A DNA stretch of 64,000 nt. It comes from Bradyrhizobium yuanmingense (lineage in GTDB: Bacteria > Pseudomonadota > Alphaproteobacteria > Rhizobiales > Xanthobacteraceae). The DNA is taken from the NCBI RefSeq assembly GCF_029167105.1, contig NZ_JARFML010000009.1, positions 62,001 through 126,000 of the forward strand, given 5' to 3'. The notes beneath the pieces are model-generated. The model saw only the letters and a program-made list of their open reading frames with translations, was not told the origin of the DNA and ran no database searches. The first letter of the stretch is position 1; each line of letters starts with the position of its first letter. Positions 9,827 to 17,496 of this stretch are shown piece by piece. The position numbers and the translations under genes were made by a program.

Positions 9827-10157
9827 GGCACGCCTCCTTCAGTTGCCTCCTGCCGAGCGCGGCCGGATAGCGGGTTACACCTGCAAAGGACGTGAGGACG
9901 CGGACGACGCTTCCCGCGAAATCGGCGGGCCGGGGCTTGAGCTTGCATGACGACGGGCGCACGCGCGCGATCGCGCGACGCTTGTCGCGCGGCCGTGCGG
10001 AGCCACCCGGCATCGGCGCAAGCGGTATCTACCCGCGGCGCAAAGCCGGTCTCACAGTGTCTAGGTTCGGACGGAAAGCCTTGCGGCAAAACGGCCGGAC
10101 TGCGACTGAAGCGCGCGTCCGGTCCTCGTCAGAGGTATCAGCCTTTCAGGCTGAAAC
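9827..10157. other. Gene-free stretch
   Basis: These 331 bases upstream of the SPFH gene hold the ribosome binding site for that gene and otherwise no supportable coding frame. Short frames exist on both strands but lack start signals and recognisable protein features. GGTATCAGCCTTTCAGGCTGAAAC (10135-10157) contains the hairpin CAGCCT-TTC-AGGCTG next to the tRNA-like pair and could be a transcription end for them. Confidence 0.4.
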
Positions 10158-10160
10158 GGA

Positions 10161-10234
10161 GCGCTGGAGCGGGATTCGAACCCGCGACCCGATGATTAAA
10201 AGTCATCTGCTCTACCAAACTGAGCTATCCTTCG
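10161..10234 (-). tRNA. tRNA-Lys(TTT)-like sequence, degenerate acceptor stem
   Basis: On the minus strand a full cloverleaf can be drawn: D-arm GCTC-AGTTTGGTA-GAGC, anticodon arm GATGA-CTTTTAA-TCATC with anticodon TTT (Lys), variable loop GGGTC, and T-arm GCGGG-TTCGAAT-CCCGC. The acceptor stem is CGAAGGA against TCCAGCG, with two adjacent mismatches (positions 3-70 and 4-69), and no CCA is encoded. It begins on the base after the CCA of the tRNA-like sequence at 10235-10307. It may be a working unusual tRNA, a pseudogene, or a tRNA-derived sequence. Confidence 0.6.
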
Positions 10235-10307
10235 TGGAGCAAGAGACCGGAATCGAACCGATGCCTTCGGGTGTTCAACCCGACGCTCTCCATGAGCTAC
10301 GTCCTGC
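10235..10307 (-). tRNA. tRNA-like sequence, apparent anticodon GAA, encoded CCA
   Basis: Minus strand: acceptor GCAGGAC pairs with CTCTTGC (one G-T and one terminal C-C mismatch), then discriminator T and encoded CCA. D-arm GCTC-ATGGA-GAGC has a very short loop, and three rather than two bases precede it. The anticodon arm TCGGG-TTGAACA-CCCGA would give anticodon GAA (Phe) but with an atypical C at position 37. The T-arm ATCGG-TTCGATT-CCGGT is good. Several departures from canonical tRNA suggest a degenerate or specialised molecule. Confidence 0.5.
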
Positions 10308-10459
10308 GTTTCTCCTTCATTCGGCGGAACACGAAACCGGCAAGACCGGCCCGCGCCAGTCGGGATCTCAGCGAGCCCGAGCCCATGGCCTAGCGAAGGA
10401 CGGCGCTAATAGACCAGGCACGTTCGGGTTGCAAGGGGGGATGAGAAATTTTTTGGTTC

Positions 10460-10853
10460 GTCATTCCGGGGCGGCGCGGAGCGCCGAGCCCGGAATCCAT
10501 AACCACAGGCTTTAGTTGGAAATACCGTTATAGAGATCATCCCAATTTGGATTCTGTTCATCGATCAATCGTGTCTTCCAATCGCGCCGCCATTTCTTCA
10601 GTTCTTTTTCTCGAGCAATCGCGCTTGCAGCGTCATCGAAAATTTCAAACAGGACCAGCTTATCCACTCCGTATCGCTTGGTGAATCCCGGCACCACTTT
10701 GATCTTGTGCTCGTAGACGCGCCGAACGAGATCGCTCGTTACGCCAATGTAGAGCGTGCCGTATTTTCTACTCGCCAGGATGTAGACTTAATACGCCATT
10801 CCATCGGCCTGTGGTTTCCGGGCTCGGCGCGCTTCGCGCCGCCCCGGAATGAC
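10460..10853. mobile_element. Inverted-repeat element (family A) carrying a GIY-YIG gene
   Basis: A 394-bp element. The left end GTCATTCCGGGGCGGCGC is matched by an inverted copy at the right end. Inner inverted segments (GAGCCCGGAATCC..ACCACAGGC on the left, GCCTGTGGTTTCCGGGCTC on the right) lie inside these. The interior is filled almost exactly by a GIY-YIG nuclease gene on the minus strand. Six shorter copies of the same termini occur elsewhere in the window. Confidence 0.75.
10512..10799 (-). pseudogene. GIY-YIG endonuclease-domain gene with a nonsense codon
   Basis: From ATG at 10799 the frame reads M-A-Y then TAA (10788-10790), and after that stop stays open for 91 codons to 10512. 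It gives VYILASRKYGTLYIGVTSDL, the GIY-YIG motif, then RRVYEHK with the catalytic arginine, a conserved E in the middle (FEIFDDAASAIAREKELKKW), and WKTRLIDEQNPNWDDLY. Intact relatives of this about 95-residue URI-type family begin MxYYVYILAS, so TAA replaces a tyrosine codon by a single base change. Apart from this change every motif is intact, so the break looks recent. Translation from a downstream GTG (10697) would lack the active site. The gene lies wholly inside the inverted-repeat element 10460-10853. Confidence 0.8.
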
Positions 10854-10935
10854 GAGCGGATGCTAGGATCAAGCGGAGAATACATCAACCAAAGCTTGTA
10901 GTCGCAGTATTGCGATCGTTGCTCCGCGAAGCGCG

Positions 10936-11775
10936 TCACTCGCGCGCACTGTCCTGGAAGCACGCCCTCACCCATGCGATCGTCACGCGCGTCGCCGGAT
11001 CGCGCTTGAGGTGGTTCTGCACGAGAAGCCAGACGTCGCGGCGCTTCGGCAGCAGGGTGGCACGCAGGCTGCGGTCGGCGAGCAGCGGTGCGCAGCTGTG
11101 CTCGGGCAGCACGCCGATGGCCTGATGCGACTGGATCATGGTGCGGATGATGCGGATATTGTCGGTGATGCAACGCACGTTCGTCAGCCGTTTCGCCCGC
11201 AAGAACTGCGCTTCCGGAATCGCGTCGAGCTCGTCCGGATAGACGCAGGCAACGGGCTCGCCGCCGCCGCGGTCCGCGGGCTCGAAGAAGTACAGCCTGA
11301 CGTCGCCGAGCTTGGAGATGGTGAAGTCGCCCTTCTCCGGCTTGCGCAGACGGATGGCGAGATCGGCCTGCCAGCGCGAGAACTTGACGTTGCCGCTCGC
11401 GGTGAGGAATTGCAGCGTCAGCCCCGGATGATCGCGCAGGAAGCTGCTCGCATGCGGCGCCAGCAGCTCTTCGGCGACCGCATTGGTCGAGGCGATGCGC
11501 AGCCGCCCGACCGGGCCGACCTGGCTCTCCTTGATACGGTCGATCGCCGCCGCATGCGCGGCCATCGCACCGACATGCGCGAGCACCGCCTCGCACTGGC
11601 GCGTCGGCCGCCGCACGCCGTCCACCGCATCGAACAGCGGCACGCCGAGATCGCGCTGGATGCGCGCAAGCCTGCGGCCGACGGTGGTCTCGTCGATGCG
11701 CAGCCGCGCGCTGGCGCCGGCGTAGGTGCCCTCGTCCCTGACCGCGGCGATGATGCGCAGATCGTCCCAGTTCAT
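10936..11775 (-). CDS. LysR-family transcriptional regulator
   Basis: A 279-residue LysR-type regulator. Residues 1-60 form the winged helix-turn-helix (MNWDDLRIIAAVRDEGTYAG, then ASARLRIDETTVGRRLARIQ) and the rest a periplasmic-binding-like effector domain, with PVGRLRIASTNAVAEELLAP starting it. The ATG at 11775 is the natural start; longer frames that run through the divergent gene are shadows. It is transcribed divergently from the isochorismatase-GST pair with 127 bp between starts, the classic arrangement for a LysR protein that controls its neighbour and itself. The effector is not predictable. Confidence 0.9.
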   Translation of the reverse strand: MNWDDLRIIAAVRDEGTYAGASARLRIDETTVGRRLARIQRDLGVPLFDAVDGVRRPTRQCEAVLAHVGAMAAHAAAIDRIKESQVGPVGRLRIASTNAVAEELLAPHASSFLRDHPGLTLQFLTASGNVKFSRWQADLAIRLRKPEKGDFTISKLGDVRLYFFEPADRGGGEPVACVYPDELDAIPEAQFLRAKRLTNVRCITDNIRIIRTMIQSHQAIGVLPEHSCAPLLADRSLRATLLPKRRDVWLLVQNHLKRDPATRVTIAWVRACFQDSARE

Positions 11776-11902
11776 GGGCGCGAGCGTAGCAGGCGCCGCC
11801 GCTGCCTGCAAATTTGCAGCCATCAGCTGCAATAGTCCTGCACAATGGCAGGCTGCTGCTGCGCTAGTGTCGAAGCATCCGAATTCACGAAAGCCTGACG
11901 GC
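11776..11902. promoter_or_regulatory. Divergent promoter region for LysR gene and isochorismatase operon
   Basis: The 127-bp spacer contains CTGCAAATTTGCAG (11809-11822), a perfect 14-bp palindrome of the T-N11-A type bound by LysR proteins, followed by a second half-like CAGCTGCAATAG. This is a strong candidate for the operator. Confidence 0.6.
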
Positions 11903-12496
11903 ATGACCGCTCCGAAGACCCTGCTCGAACTCGCCGGCGCCGATCTCGATCCGCCCAGGCTCAACGAGACATGCCTCGTTCTGATCGACATCCAGAACGA
12001 ATATTGCGGCGGCCCGATCGCCCTGCCCGATGCGCAAGCGGCGATCGCCGCGGCTGCGCGCCTGCTCGCGCGCGCACGGGAAAGCGGAGCTGCGATCTTC
12101 CACGTCGCGCACAAGGGCCGCGCCGGCGGCCTGTTCGACCGCGAGGCGGCGCGCGGCGCGATCGTCGAACGCCTGACGCCGCTCGCGGCCGAGCCCGTGA
12201 TCGAGAAGGCGCTGCCGAATGCCTTCGCCGGCACCGACCTGCAGGCCAGGCTGGCCGCGACCGGACGCAAGAACATCGTGCTCGCGGGGTTCATGACGCA
12301 TATGTGCGTGTCTTCGACCGCGCGCGCCGCGCTCGATCTCGGCCTGCGCACGACGATCGCGGCCGACGCCTGCGCCACGCGCGATCTTCCCGATGGGCGC
12401 GGCGGCACGCTGCCGGCGAGAATTGTTCACGAGGTCGCGCTGGCCGAATTGTCCGACCGCTTCGCGATCATCGCGCAGAGCGACGCACTGACCTGA
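11903..12496 (+). CDS. Isochorismatase-family cysteine hydrolase
   Basis: A 197-residue protein of the isochorismatase-like fold. The catalytic triad is visible as D29 in VLIDIQNEY, K102 in VIEKALPNAF and C135 in GFMTHMCVSSTARAA, the last with the usual cis-peptide context. Members hydrolyse isochorismate, nicotinamide, ureido compounds or N-carbamoyl amides; the substrate here cannot be told from sequence. The ATG at 11903 is preferred to a longer frame that begins within the LysR operator. The gene is followed after 13 bp by a glutathione S-transferase gene and lies opposite a LysR regulator, so the pair is probably an inducible detoxification or catabolic unit. Confidence 0.88.
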   Translation: MTAPKTLLELAGADLDPPRLNETCLVLIDIQNEYCGGPIALPDAQAAIAAAARLLARARESGAAIFHVAHKGRAGGLFDREAARGAIVERLTPLAAEPVIEKALPNAFAGTDLQARLAATGRKNIVLAGFMTHMCVSSTARAALDLGLRTTIAADACATRDLPDGRGGTLPARIVHEVALAELSDRFAIIAQSDALT

Positions 12497-12509
12497 GGAG
12501 ACCGTCCTG

Positions 12510-13139
12510 ATGCTGCAGCTCTATTTCTTTCCGATGGCCTGCTCGCTCTCGAGCCGCATCGCGCTGCTGGAGGCCGGGATCGAGGCGCAGTATCACCTCG
12601 CCCATATCTGGACCAAGCGGCTCGTGGACGACGGCGGCGACTTCCGTGAGGTGTCACCAAAGGGCGCGGTCCCGGTCCTGGTGCTGGAGAACGGCGAGCG
12701 GCTGACGGAAAGCGCAGCGGTGCTGCAATACATCGCCGATCTGAAGCCGGAGGCACGCCTTGCGCCGCGACCCGGCGACATCGATCGTTATCGCCTGCAG
12801 GAATGGCTGAGCTTCGTCGGCGCCGAGATCCACAAGGCGTTCCTGTTTCCAACCTTCTGGTACAAGGACGACGGCTCGCTGGCCAAGCCGCGCGTGAGGA
12901 TCATGCAGACATTGTCGGTGCCCGCAGCGCATCTGGCGGGCCGCGAATTCCTCGTCGGCGACGCCTTCACCGTGGCCGATGCCCATCTCACCTGGACCTT
13001 GCTGCTGCTCCGTCCCGCGGGGATCGACATCGCGCAATGGCCGGCCCTGGCCGCCTATCTCGAGCGCATGCAGGCGCGGCCCGCGGTGAAGGAGGCAATC
13101 GGAATCGAGATGGCGCTGCGCAAGACCGTTGCAGCCTGA
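12510..13139 (+). CDS. Glutathione S-transferase family protein
   Basis: A 209-residue soluble GST. The N-terminal thioredoxin-like domain (residues 1-80) has LYFFPMACSLSSRIALLEAG, the cis-proline segment KGAVPVLVLENGERLTESAAV with the ES glutathione-binding pair, and YIADLKPEA at its end. The helical C-terminal domain carries FLVGDAFTVADAHLTWTL, the N-capping box and hydrophobic staple of GSTs. The length is typical. It is the second gene of the isochorismatase operon, with the ATG preceded by GAGGAGACCGTCCTG. It likely conjugates or reduces an electrophile linked to the partner hydrolase's pathway. Confidence 0.9.
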   Translation: MLQLYFFPMACSLSSRIALLEAGIEAQYHLAHIWTKRLVDDGGDFREVSPKGAVPVLVLENGERLTESAAVLQYIADLKPEARLAPRPGDIDRYRLQEWLSFVGAEIHKAFLFPTFWYKDDGSLAKPRVRIMQTLSVPAAHLAGREFLVGDAFTVADAHLTWTLLLLRPAGIDIAQWPALAAYLERMQARPAVKEAIGIEMALRKTVAA

Positions 13140-13146
13140 GCTCGCC

Positions 13147-14313
13147 TCACTCCACCCGCGCCAGCACCGCGAGCTTGCGGATGCCCTTGTTGCGGTAGGC
13201 GTCGAGGAATGCGTAATAGTCCTTGAACGACACGCAGCCGTTGGAATCGCCGCCCGGCCCGAGCATGAAGGTGTGAGCGAGCAGGCCGTCGCGGCCGTAA
13301 ATCGCGCTCTCGCCGCCGATCGGGGTGAGGCGCAGCGCCGGCACGCCATGGAACAGCGCCTCGCGCGGCTTCAGCGTATAGATGTGCGGCGGCGTCACGC
13401 CGCGCATGCGCAGGCGGCGGGAGTCCGGATCGTCGCGGTTGGCGCCAAGGCCGGAATGCGCCTCAAGCCTGGTGCCGTCGGGCAGATACACCATCTTGGC
13501 CGTGATGTCGTAGACCGCGGTGTCCCGCTCATAAGGCGGAGCGCCCCCGAACATCGGGTTCTGCTCCTTCGGGGCGATGGACGCAGTGATGCTGGCATCG
13601 GCCGAGGCGTAGGCGAGCAGCCCGCCGGACGCTTCGCGCTTGCCCCACAGCTTTTCCACCATCGCCTGGCGCGGAGCGGTGATCGACATCACCGCGGCCT
13701 TGGCACGGTCGGCGAAGGATTTTTGCTTGGCTTCTGGCGCCGGCACGATCTCGGCCGGGTCGGCCGAGGCGAGTTGCAGCTGGGCAGCCGGCGCGCGCTT
13801 GGTCTTGTCCGCGGTGCTATCGGCGCCCTTGGCCGCCGGCTTCAGCGCTTCCGCGACCTTCGCGATCACGCCCTGCTTCGGGGCGTCTTTGGCCACCGCA
13901 ACGACCTGCGTTGCGGGTGCGACGCTTGCGGCATTCGACGGCACGCCTTGCGTTGCGGCTGCGGCAAAGCGCTCGTTGAACATCTCGCGCGAGATCGGAG
14001 CTGCGACCTGGAGGCGGTCGGGCAGCAGTGCGAAGGTTTCCTTGATAGCCTCGCCCGCCTCGCGCAGCACCACCCTGGGCGCGCGCTTGATCACCGGCTC
14101 GTCGTAGCCGCTGCTGCCGACGGTCGGATAGACGCTCGCGCCGAAGATGTTGCTGTGGATGGTCCAGCCGGCGCCCACCACGGCGCAGCCGATCGCCGCG
14201 GCGCCAAGCCAATTGGTCGTGATCATTTTCCGGGAAGATTTCCGCGAATTGGTCTTCGAGAAATTCTTGGACTTCCGTGCCGCGTTACTCTGCGCAGCGA
14301 TACTCGTACTCAT
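13147..14313 (-). CDS. Tlde1/DUF2778 domain protein (L,D-transpeptidase-like)
   Basis: A 388-residue membrane-anchored protein. A basic N-terminal tail (residues 1-30) precedes one hydrophobic segment (NWLGAAAIGCAVVGAGWTIH). A long low-complexity Ala/Lys/Pro linker then leads to a C-terminal domain of about 130 residues starting at TAVYDITAKMVYLPDG. That domain ends with LAHTFMLGPGGDSNGCVSF, where the H and the SxGC motif form the active site of the DUF2778 family, renamed Tlde1 after a type VI effector with L,D-transpeptidase activity. Here the transmembrane anchor and lack of T6SS genes suggest a housekeeping periplasmic peptidoglycan enzyme. The start at 14313 has AAGG upstream; a longer frame reaches 14385. 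Confidence 0.75.
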   Translation of the reverse strand: MSTSIAAQSNAARKSKNFSKTNSRKSSRKMITTNWLGAAAIGCAVVGAGWTIHSNIFGASVYPTVGSSGYDEPVIKRAPRVVLREAGEAIKETFALLPDRLQVAAPISREMFNERFAAAATQGVPSNAASVAPATQVVAVAKDAPKQGVIAKVAEALKPAAKGADSTADKTKRAPAAQLQLASADPAEIVPAPEAKQKSFADRAKAAVMSITAPRQAMVEKLWGKREASGGLLAYASADASITASIAPKEQNPMFGGAPPYERDTAVYDITAKMVYLPDGTRLEAHSGLGANRDDPDSRRLRMRGVTPPHIYTLKPREALFHGVPALRLTPIGGESAIYGRDGLLAHTFMLGPGGDSNGCVSFKDYYAFLDAYRNKGIRKLAVLARVE

Positions 14314-14837
14314 TCGCCTTGCGTCCAGGACGGTGTCACTCAGTCCCCCCTCGAAGTGCCGCTGGTCACGATCCGGGAACAGCATCTCGCAGAGGGTCGG
14401 AGCGTCATTAAGGCGACTTTTAGTTAAATGCGGATTAAGTTCGGGCGGATCTGCGGCAACGCGTTAACGCTGTCCCGTTTTGAGAAAAAAGCCCGCAGAA
14501 CTACGGACTTAGTCGGGTCTGTTAACTATAATTCTCGGCCGGTTCAGCACGCTCTGCGGACGTCTGCGGCCACATCCATGACGCACTTGAGAACGTTCAT
14601 TTTTGTGGCCCTCAACTGCCCCTGAACGTAACGCGCCAGCGTTGCGCGAGGCTGGTGGACGACGCGTGCGACTTCACGCGGCACGGCGCCGTGATTGAAA
14701 GTTGATCGCCTCGGTTCTAGACATCGCGGCCGCGGGAAAATAGCTGCCACCTCGGCACTTTTCAGCAGCCTCTGCGCGTGATACGGTACCGTATCATCCT
14801 GCCCTGAGCTGTGCCGAGCACGCAAACGGAGGCTGGC
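14314..14837. other. Long intergenic region before the FecR-cyclase operon
   Basis: These 524 bases separate the divergent Tlde1 and FecR genes. AT-rich patches (AGTTAAATGCGG, TGTTAACTATAATTCTC) look like promoter material for the Tlde1 side. The only other clear feature is the 18-bp palindrome at 14779-14796. I find no convincing coding frame. Confidence 0.5.
14779..14796. promoter_or_regulatory. 18-bp perfect palindrome, candidate operator
   Basis: TGATACGGTACCGTATCA is its own reverse complement. It lies 41 bp before the FecR start, where a repressor or activator of the FecR-cyclase operon would bind. The cognate protein is not identifiable in the window. Confidence 0.65.
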
Positions 14838-15362
14838 ATGAGAGGGATCGCGCGCGCGGGGTTTTTCGCCCTGGCGGGGTCGTTTCTGTTGATCGGATCT
14901 GCGGCTGGGCAGCCTGCGGCGAATGCGGGCTGCACGGCATCGCCGTCGGCTGCCGGGACGCAGACCTGGCGCTGTGACAATGGCATCACCATCGTTGCGG
15001 AAAACGGCGCCAGAATTGAACTTAAGGACGCCAACCGCGACGGACATATAGACTCCGTGGAGTTGAGCAGCAAAGCGCTGCTGATCGAGGTGCCCAAGAA
15101 GCCGCGCGGCAATCCCTTCAAGGTGCTGACGCCGCAAGCGATTGCCGCAGTACGCGGCACGAAATGGGCGGTCGATGTCGCCGACACCAAGACTTCCGTG
15201 TTCGTCGCGGACGGCCGGGTCGGCGTGAGCCGCAGGGCTCGTGGACGCGGTGTCGTGCTTGGACCCGGCGAAGGCGTCGATGTCGAGCCAACCGGTCCGT
15301 TGACCGTCAAGACCTGGGGCCAGCCGCGCGTCGACGCGCTCATGGCCAGACTTGGGCAATGA
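14838..15362 (+). CDS. FecR-domain periplasmic protein
   Basis: A 174-residue exported protein. The first 24 residues are a Sec signal peptide (RAGFFALAGSFLLIGSAAG). The remainder is a compact beta-rich FecR domain: WRCDNGITIVAENGARIEL, then FKVLTPQAIAAVRGTKWAVD with the family's xVRGT motif, TSVFVADGRVGVSR and VLGPGEGVDVE. The start at 14838 has GGAGG six bases upstream. Its stop overlaps the next start as ATGA, so it is translationally coupled to the CHASE2-cyclase. FecR domains sense periplasmic or cell-envelope conditions; here the protein probably supplies the input for the cyclase rather than controlling a sigma factor, because no fecI or TonB receptor is present. Confidence 0.85.
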   Translation: MRGIARAGFFALAGSFLLIGSAAGQPAANAGCTASPSAAGTQTWRCDNGITIVAENGARIELKDANRDGHIDSVELSSKALLIEVPKKPRGNPFKVLTPQAIAAVRGTKWAVDVADTKTSVFVADGRVGVSRRARGRGVVLGPGEGVDVEPTGPLTVKTWGQPRVDALMARLGQ

Positions 15363-17308
15363 GCCCGGGCCGGCAGGGCCCGGCCCATGAGATTTGGATT
15401 ATACGATTGCAAGACCGCATGCGCAGCCGACGCGTTCAGATCCTAGTGGCCCTCGTCCTCACCGCGCTGTGGGGCGCGGCCATCTATGCGACGCACGCCC
15501 ACGGCCATCTGCGCTTCCTGGACCGCCTCGAAGCCACGTTGACGGATTGGCGGACGCAGGCCCGCGGCGTGCAGCGTCCGCCGGATTTCGTCACCATCGT
15601 TGCGATCGACGACACGGTGGTGAAGCGCGGCGGCACCTATCCACTGCCGCGCGCCGATCTTGCCCGCGTCGTCGACACCATCGTGCAGTTCAAGCCGAAG
15701 GTGGTGGCGATCGACCTGTTGCTGGTCGACCGCAGCGCCGCGATCGGCGATGCGACGCTGGCCAACACGCTGGCCACCGGCCCCATGGTGCTTGCCGCCG
15801 CCGCGATCTTCCCCTCGGCCAGCGAAACCGTGGCACCCAGCCGCGAAGGTCCCCTCGCCGTACTGCCGGAGGCCGAGCGCTTCCTGCAGCCATTGCCCGC
15901 ATTCGCCGAGCACGCCGAGGTCGGCATCGTCAATGTCGCGACCGGGCAATCGGGCTCGCCGCTCTCGGTGCCGATGCTGTTCCGGACCCGCGACAAGGTC
16001 GAGCTGTCGTTTCCGTTGCGCGTCGCGGCCCGCGCGCTCGACCAGCCGCTGACCGTCGCGCCGGGCCATCTCATGCTCGGCGATCGCGTGGTGCCGACCG
16101 ACAGCAATCTGGCATTGCCGATCACCTATTACGGCCCGCGCCGCACCATCCGTACCGTCAGCGCACAGAGCATTTTCGACGGCATGCTCGATCGCGCGGC
16201 CATCGAGAACCGGATTGTCGTGATCGGCGCCTCCGTCGCCGGCGGCGGCGACTTCTATCCGACGCCGTTCGATTCCCTGATGCCCGGCGTCGAGGTGGTC
16301 TCGACGGCGATCACGCATCTCGTCGCCGGCGACGCCATCCTGCGTGACCACAGGGTCCGCATCACTGATGCGCTCACGGCGATCCTGCTGCCGGTGCTGC
16401 TGGTGGGCCTGCTCGCCTGGCGGCGCATCGCGTTCGGCACCATGGCGGCAGCCGCGGTGATGATCGCCTGGGCCGGGCTCAACCTGTTCGCGTTCACGCA
16501 CGGCGTCTGGCTGAACGCCGCGACCACGCTTGCCGCCGCCGTGCCGCCGGTTGCGGTCTTTGCCGGCGTGCAGCTGTGGGCCGGAGGCCGCCGCACGCAA
16601 TATTTCGCCGCTAAGAGCAGGTCGCTTGCGCAATTCCAGGCTCCGGCGCTGCAGGATTGGCTGGCGCGAGATCCGAACTTCCTGTCGAAGCCGGTGCGGC
16701 AGGATGCAGCCGTGGTGTTCGTCGATCTCTCCGGCTTCACCGGTTTGAGCGAGCGGATCGATCCGGACGAGCTCACGGATATTCTGAAGGCGTTTCATGC
16801 GCTGATCGACCGGATCGCGATCGATTGCGGCGGCATGATCACGGGCTTTCTCGGCGACGGCGCCATGATCCTGTTCGGGCTGCCGCGCGCGATGCCCGAC
16901 GATTCGGCGCGCGCGCTGAAATGCGCGGTCGATCTGCATCGCGGCCTCGCACACTGGATCGCCTCGCTGCCGCCGGCGATCGCAGGTCAGCTCGGCTTCA
17001 AGATCGGCGCGCATTGCGGCCCGATCGTCGCCTCGCGGCTCGGCGAAAGCCATCAGCACATCACGGCTACAGGCGACACCGTCAACGTCGCAAGCCGGCT
17101 GATGGAGATTGCCGCGCAGAACGATGCGCGGCTCGCGCTGAGCAACACGCTGCTGGATGCGGCCGACTTCCAGGGCGCGCCCGACGGCGTTCTGTCCGGT
17201 CCCCTGCTCGCCCAGGTCCGCGGCCGTTCCGGCGTCGTGACCGTCTGGTTCTGGCGCGATCGCGATGGCCCGGGCCAGGATGCTGACAAGGCCGAGATGA
17301 TGGGCTGA
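15359..17308 (+). CDS. CHASE2-domain adenylate/guanylate cyclase
   Basis: A 649-residue membrane-bound class III nucleotide cyclase. After an N-terminal membrane helix the CHASE2 sensor (about residues 45-335) lies in the periplasm, with FVTIVAIDDTVVKRGG and DLLLVD early and GVEVVSTAITHLVAGD at its end. Three closely spaced membrane helices follow (about 340-430). The catalytic domain (about 450-635) shows VFVDLSGFTGLSERI with the metal-binding Asp, GDGAMILFGLP, and TATGDTVNVASRLM. The start overlaps the fecR stop by ATGA; an internal ATG at 15419 is an alternative. The pair suggests that an envelope signal sensed by FecR/CHASE2 is turned into cAMP. Whether ATP or GTP is used cannot be read from sequence. 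Confidence 0.88.
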   Translation: MSPGRQGPAHEIWIIRLQDRMRSRRVQILVALVLTALWGAAIYATHAHGHLRFLDRLEATLTDWRTQARGVQRPPDFVTIVAIDDTVVKRGGTYPLPRADLARVVDTIVQFKPKVVAIDLLLVDRSAAIGDATLANTLATGPMVLAAAAIFPSASETVAPSREGPLAVLPEAERFLQPLPAFAEHAEVGIVNVATGQSGSPLSVPMLFRTRDKVELSFPLRVAARALDQPLTVAPGHLMLGDRVVPTDSNLALPITYYGPRRTIRTVSAQSIFDGMLDRAAIENRIVVIGASVAGGGDFYPTPFDSLMPGVEVVSTAITHLVAGDAILRDHRVRITDALTAILLPVLLVGLLAWRRIAFGTMAAAAVMIAWAGLNLFAFTHGVWLNAATTLAAAVPPVAVFAGVQLWAGGRRTQYFAAKSRSLAQFQAPALQDWLARDPNFLSKPVRQDAAVVFVDLSGFTGLSERIDPDELTDILKAFHALIDRIAIDCGGMITGFLGDGAMILFGLPRAMPDDSARALKCAVDLHRGLAHWIASLPPAIAGQLGFKIGAHCGPIVASRLGESHQHITATGDTVNVASRLMEIAAQNDARLALSNTLLDAADFQGAPDGVLSGPLLAQVRGRSGVVTVWFWRDRDGPGQDADKAEMMG

Positions 17309-17337
17309 GTAGCCGTTGCGGCCCCCAACGCTTCATT

Positions 17338-17480
17338 CGTCGTCCCCGCGAAGGCGGGGACCCATACCGCGTGATCTATCGATGAGCGCAGGTGGCCGTA
17401 CCGACTGAAGAACCGCCCACGAACAATCTTCGTTAAGCTTCTCCCTGGGAGTATGGGTCCCCGCCTTCGCGGGGACGACG
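17338..17480. repeat. 143-bp element with 30-bp perfect inverted ends
   Basis: CGTCGTCCCCGCGAAGGCGG continuing to position 17367 is repeated exactly, inverted, at 17451-17480. The arms are themselves palindromic around CCCGCG/CGCGGG. The 83-bp interior is single-copy and non-coding. It lies between convergent genes. The form is that of a miniature inverted-repeat element; no target duplication is obvious. Confidence 0.8.
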
Positions 17481-17496
17481 GCGGAGTGTGAGGTCC

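Noticed and set aside
9947..10195. 82-codon plus-strand frame running into the tRNA-like sequence
   Set aside because: No ribosome site, Arg/Ala-rich shadow-like composition, and overlap with the tRNA-like gene.
13147..14313. Type VI secretion effector
   Set aside because: The Tlde1 domain matches, but a membrane anchor is present and there are no immunity or T6SS genes beside it.
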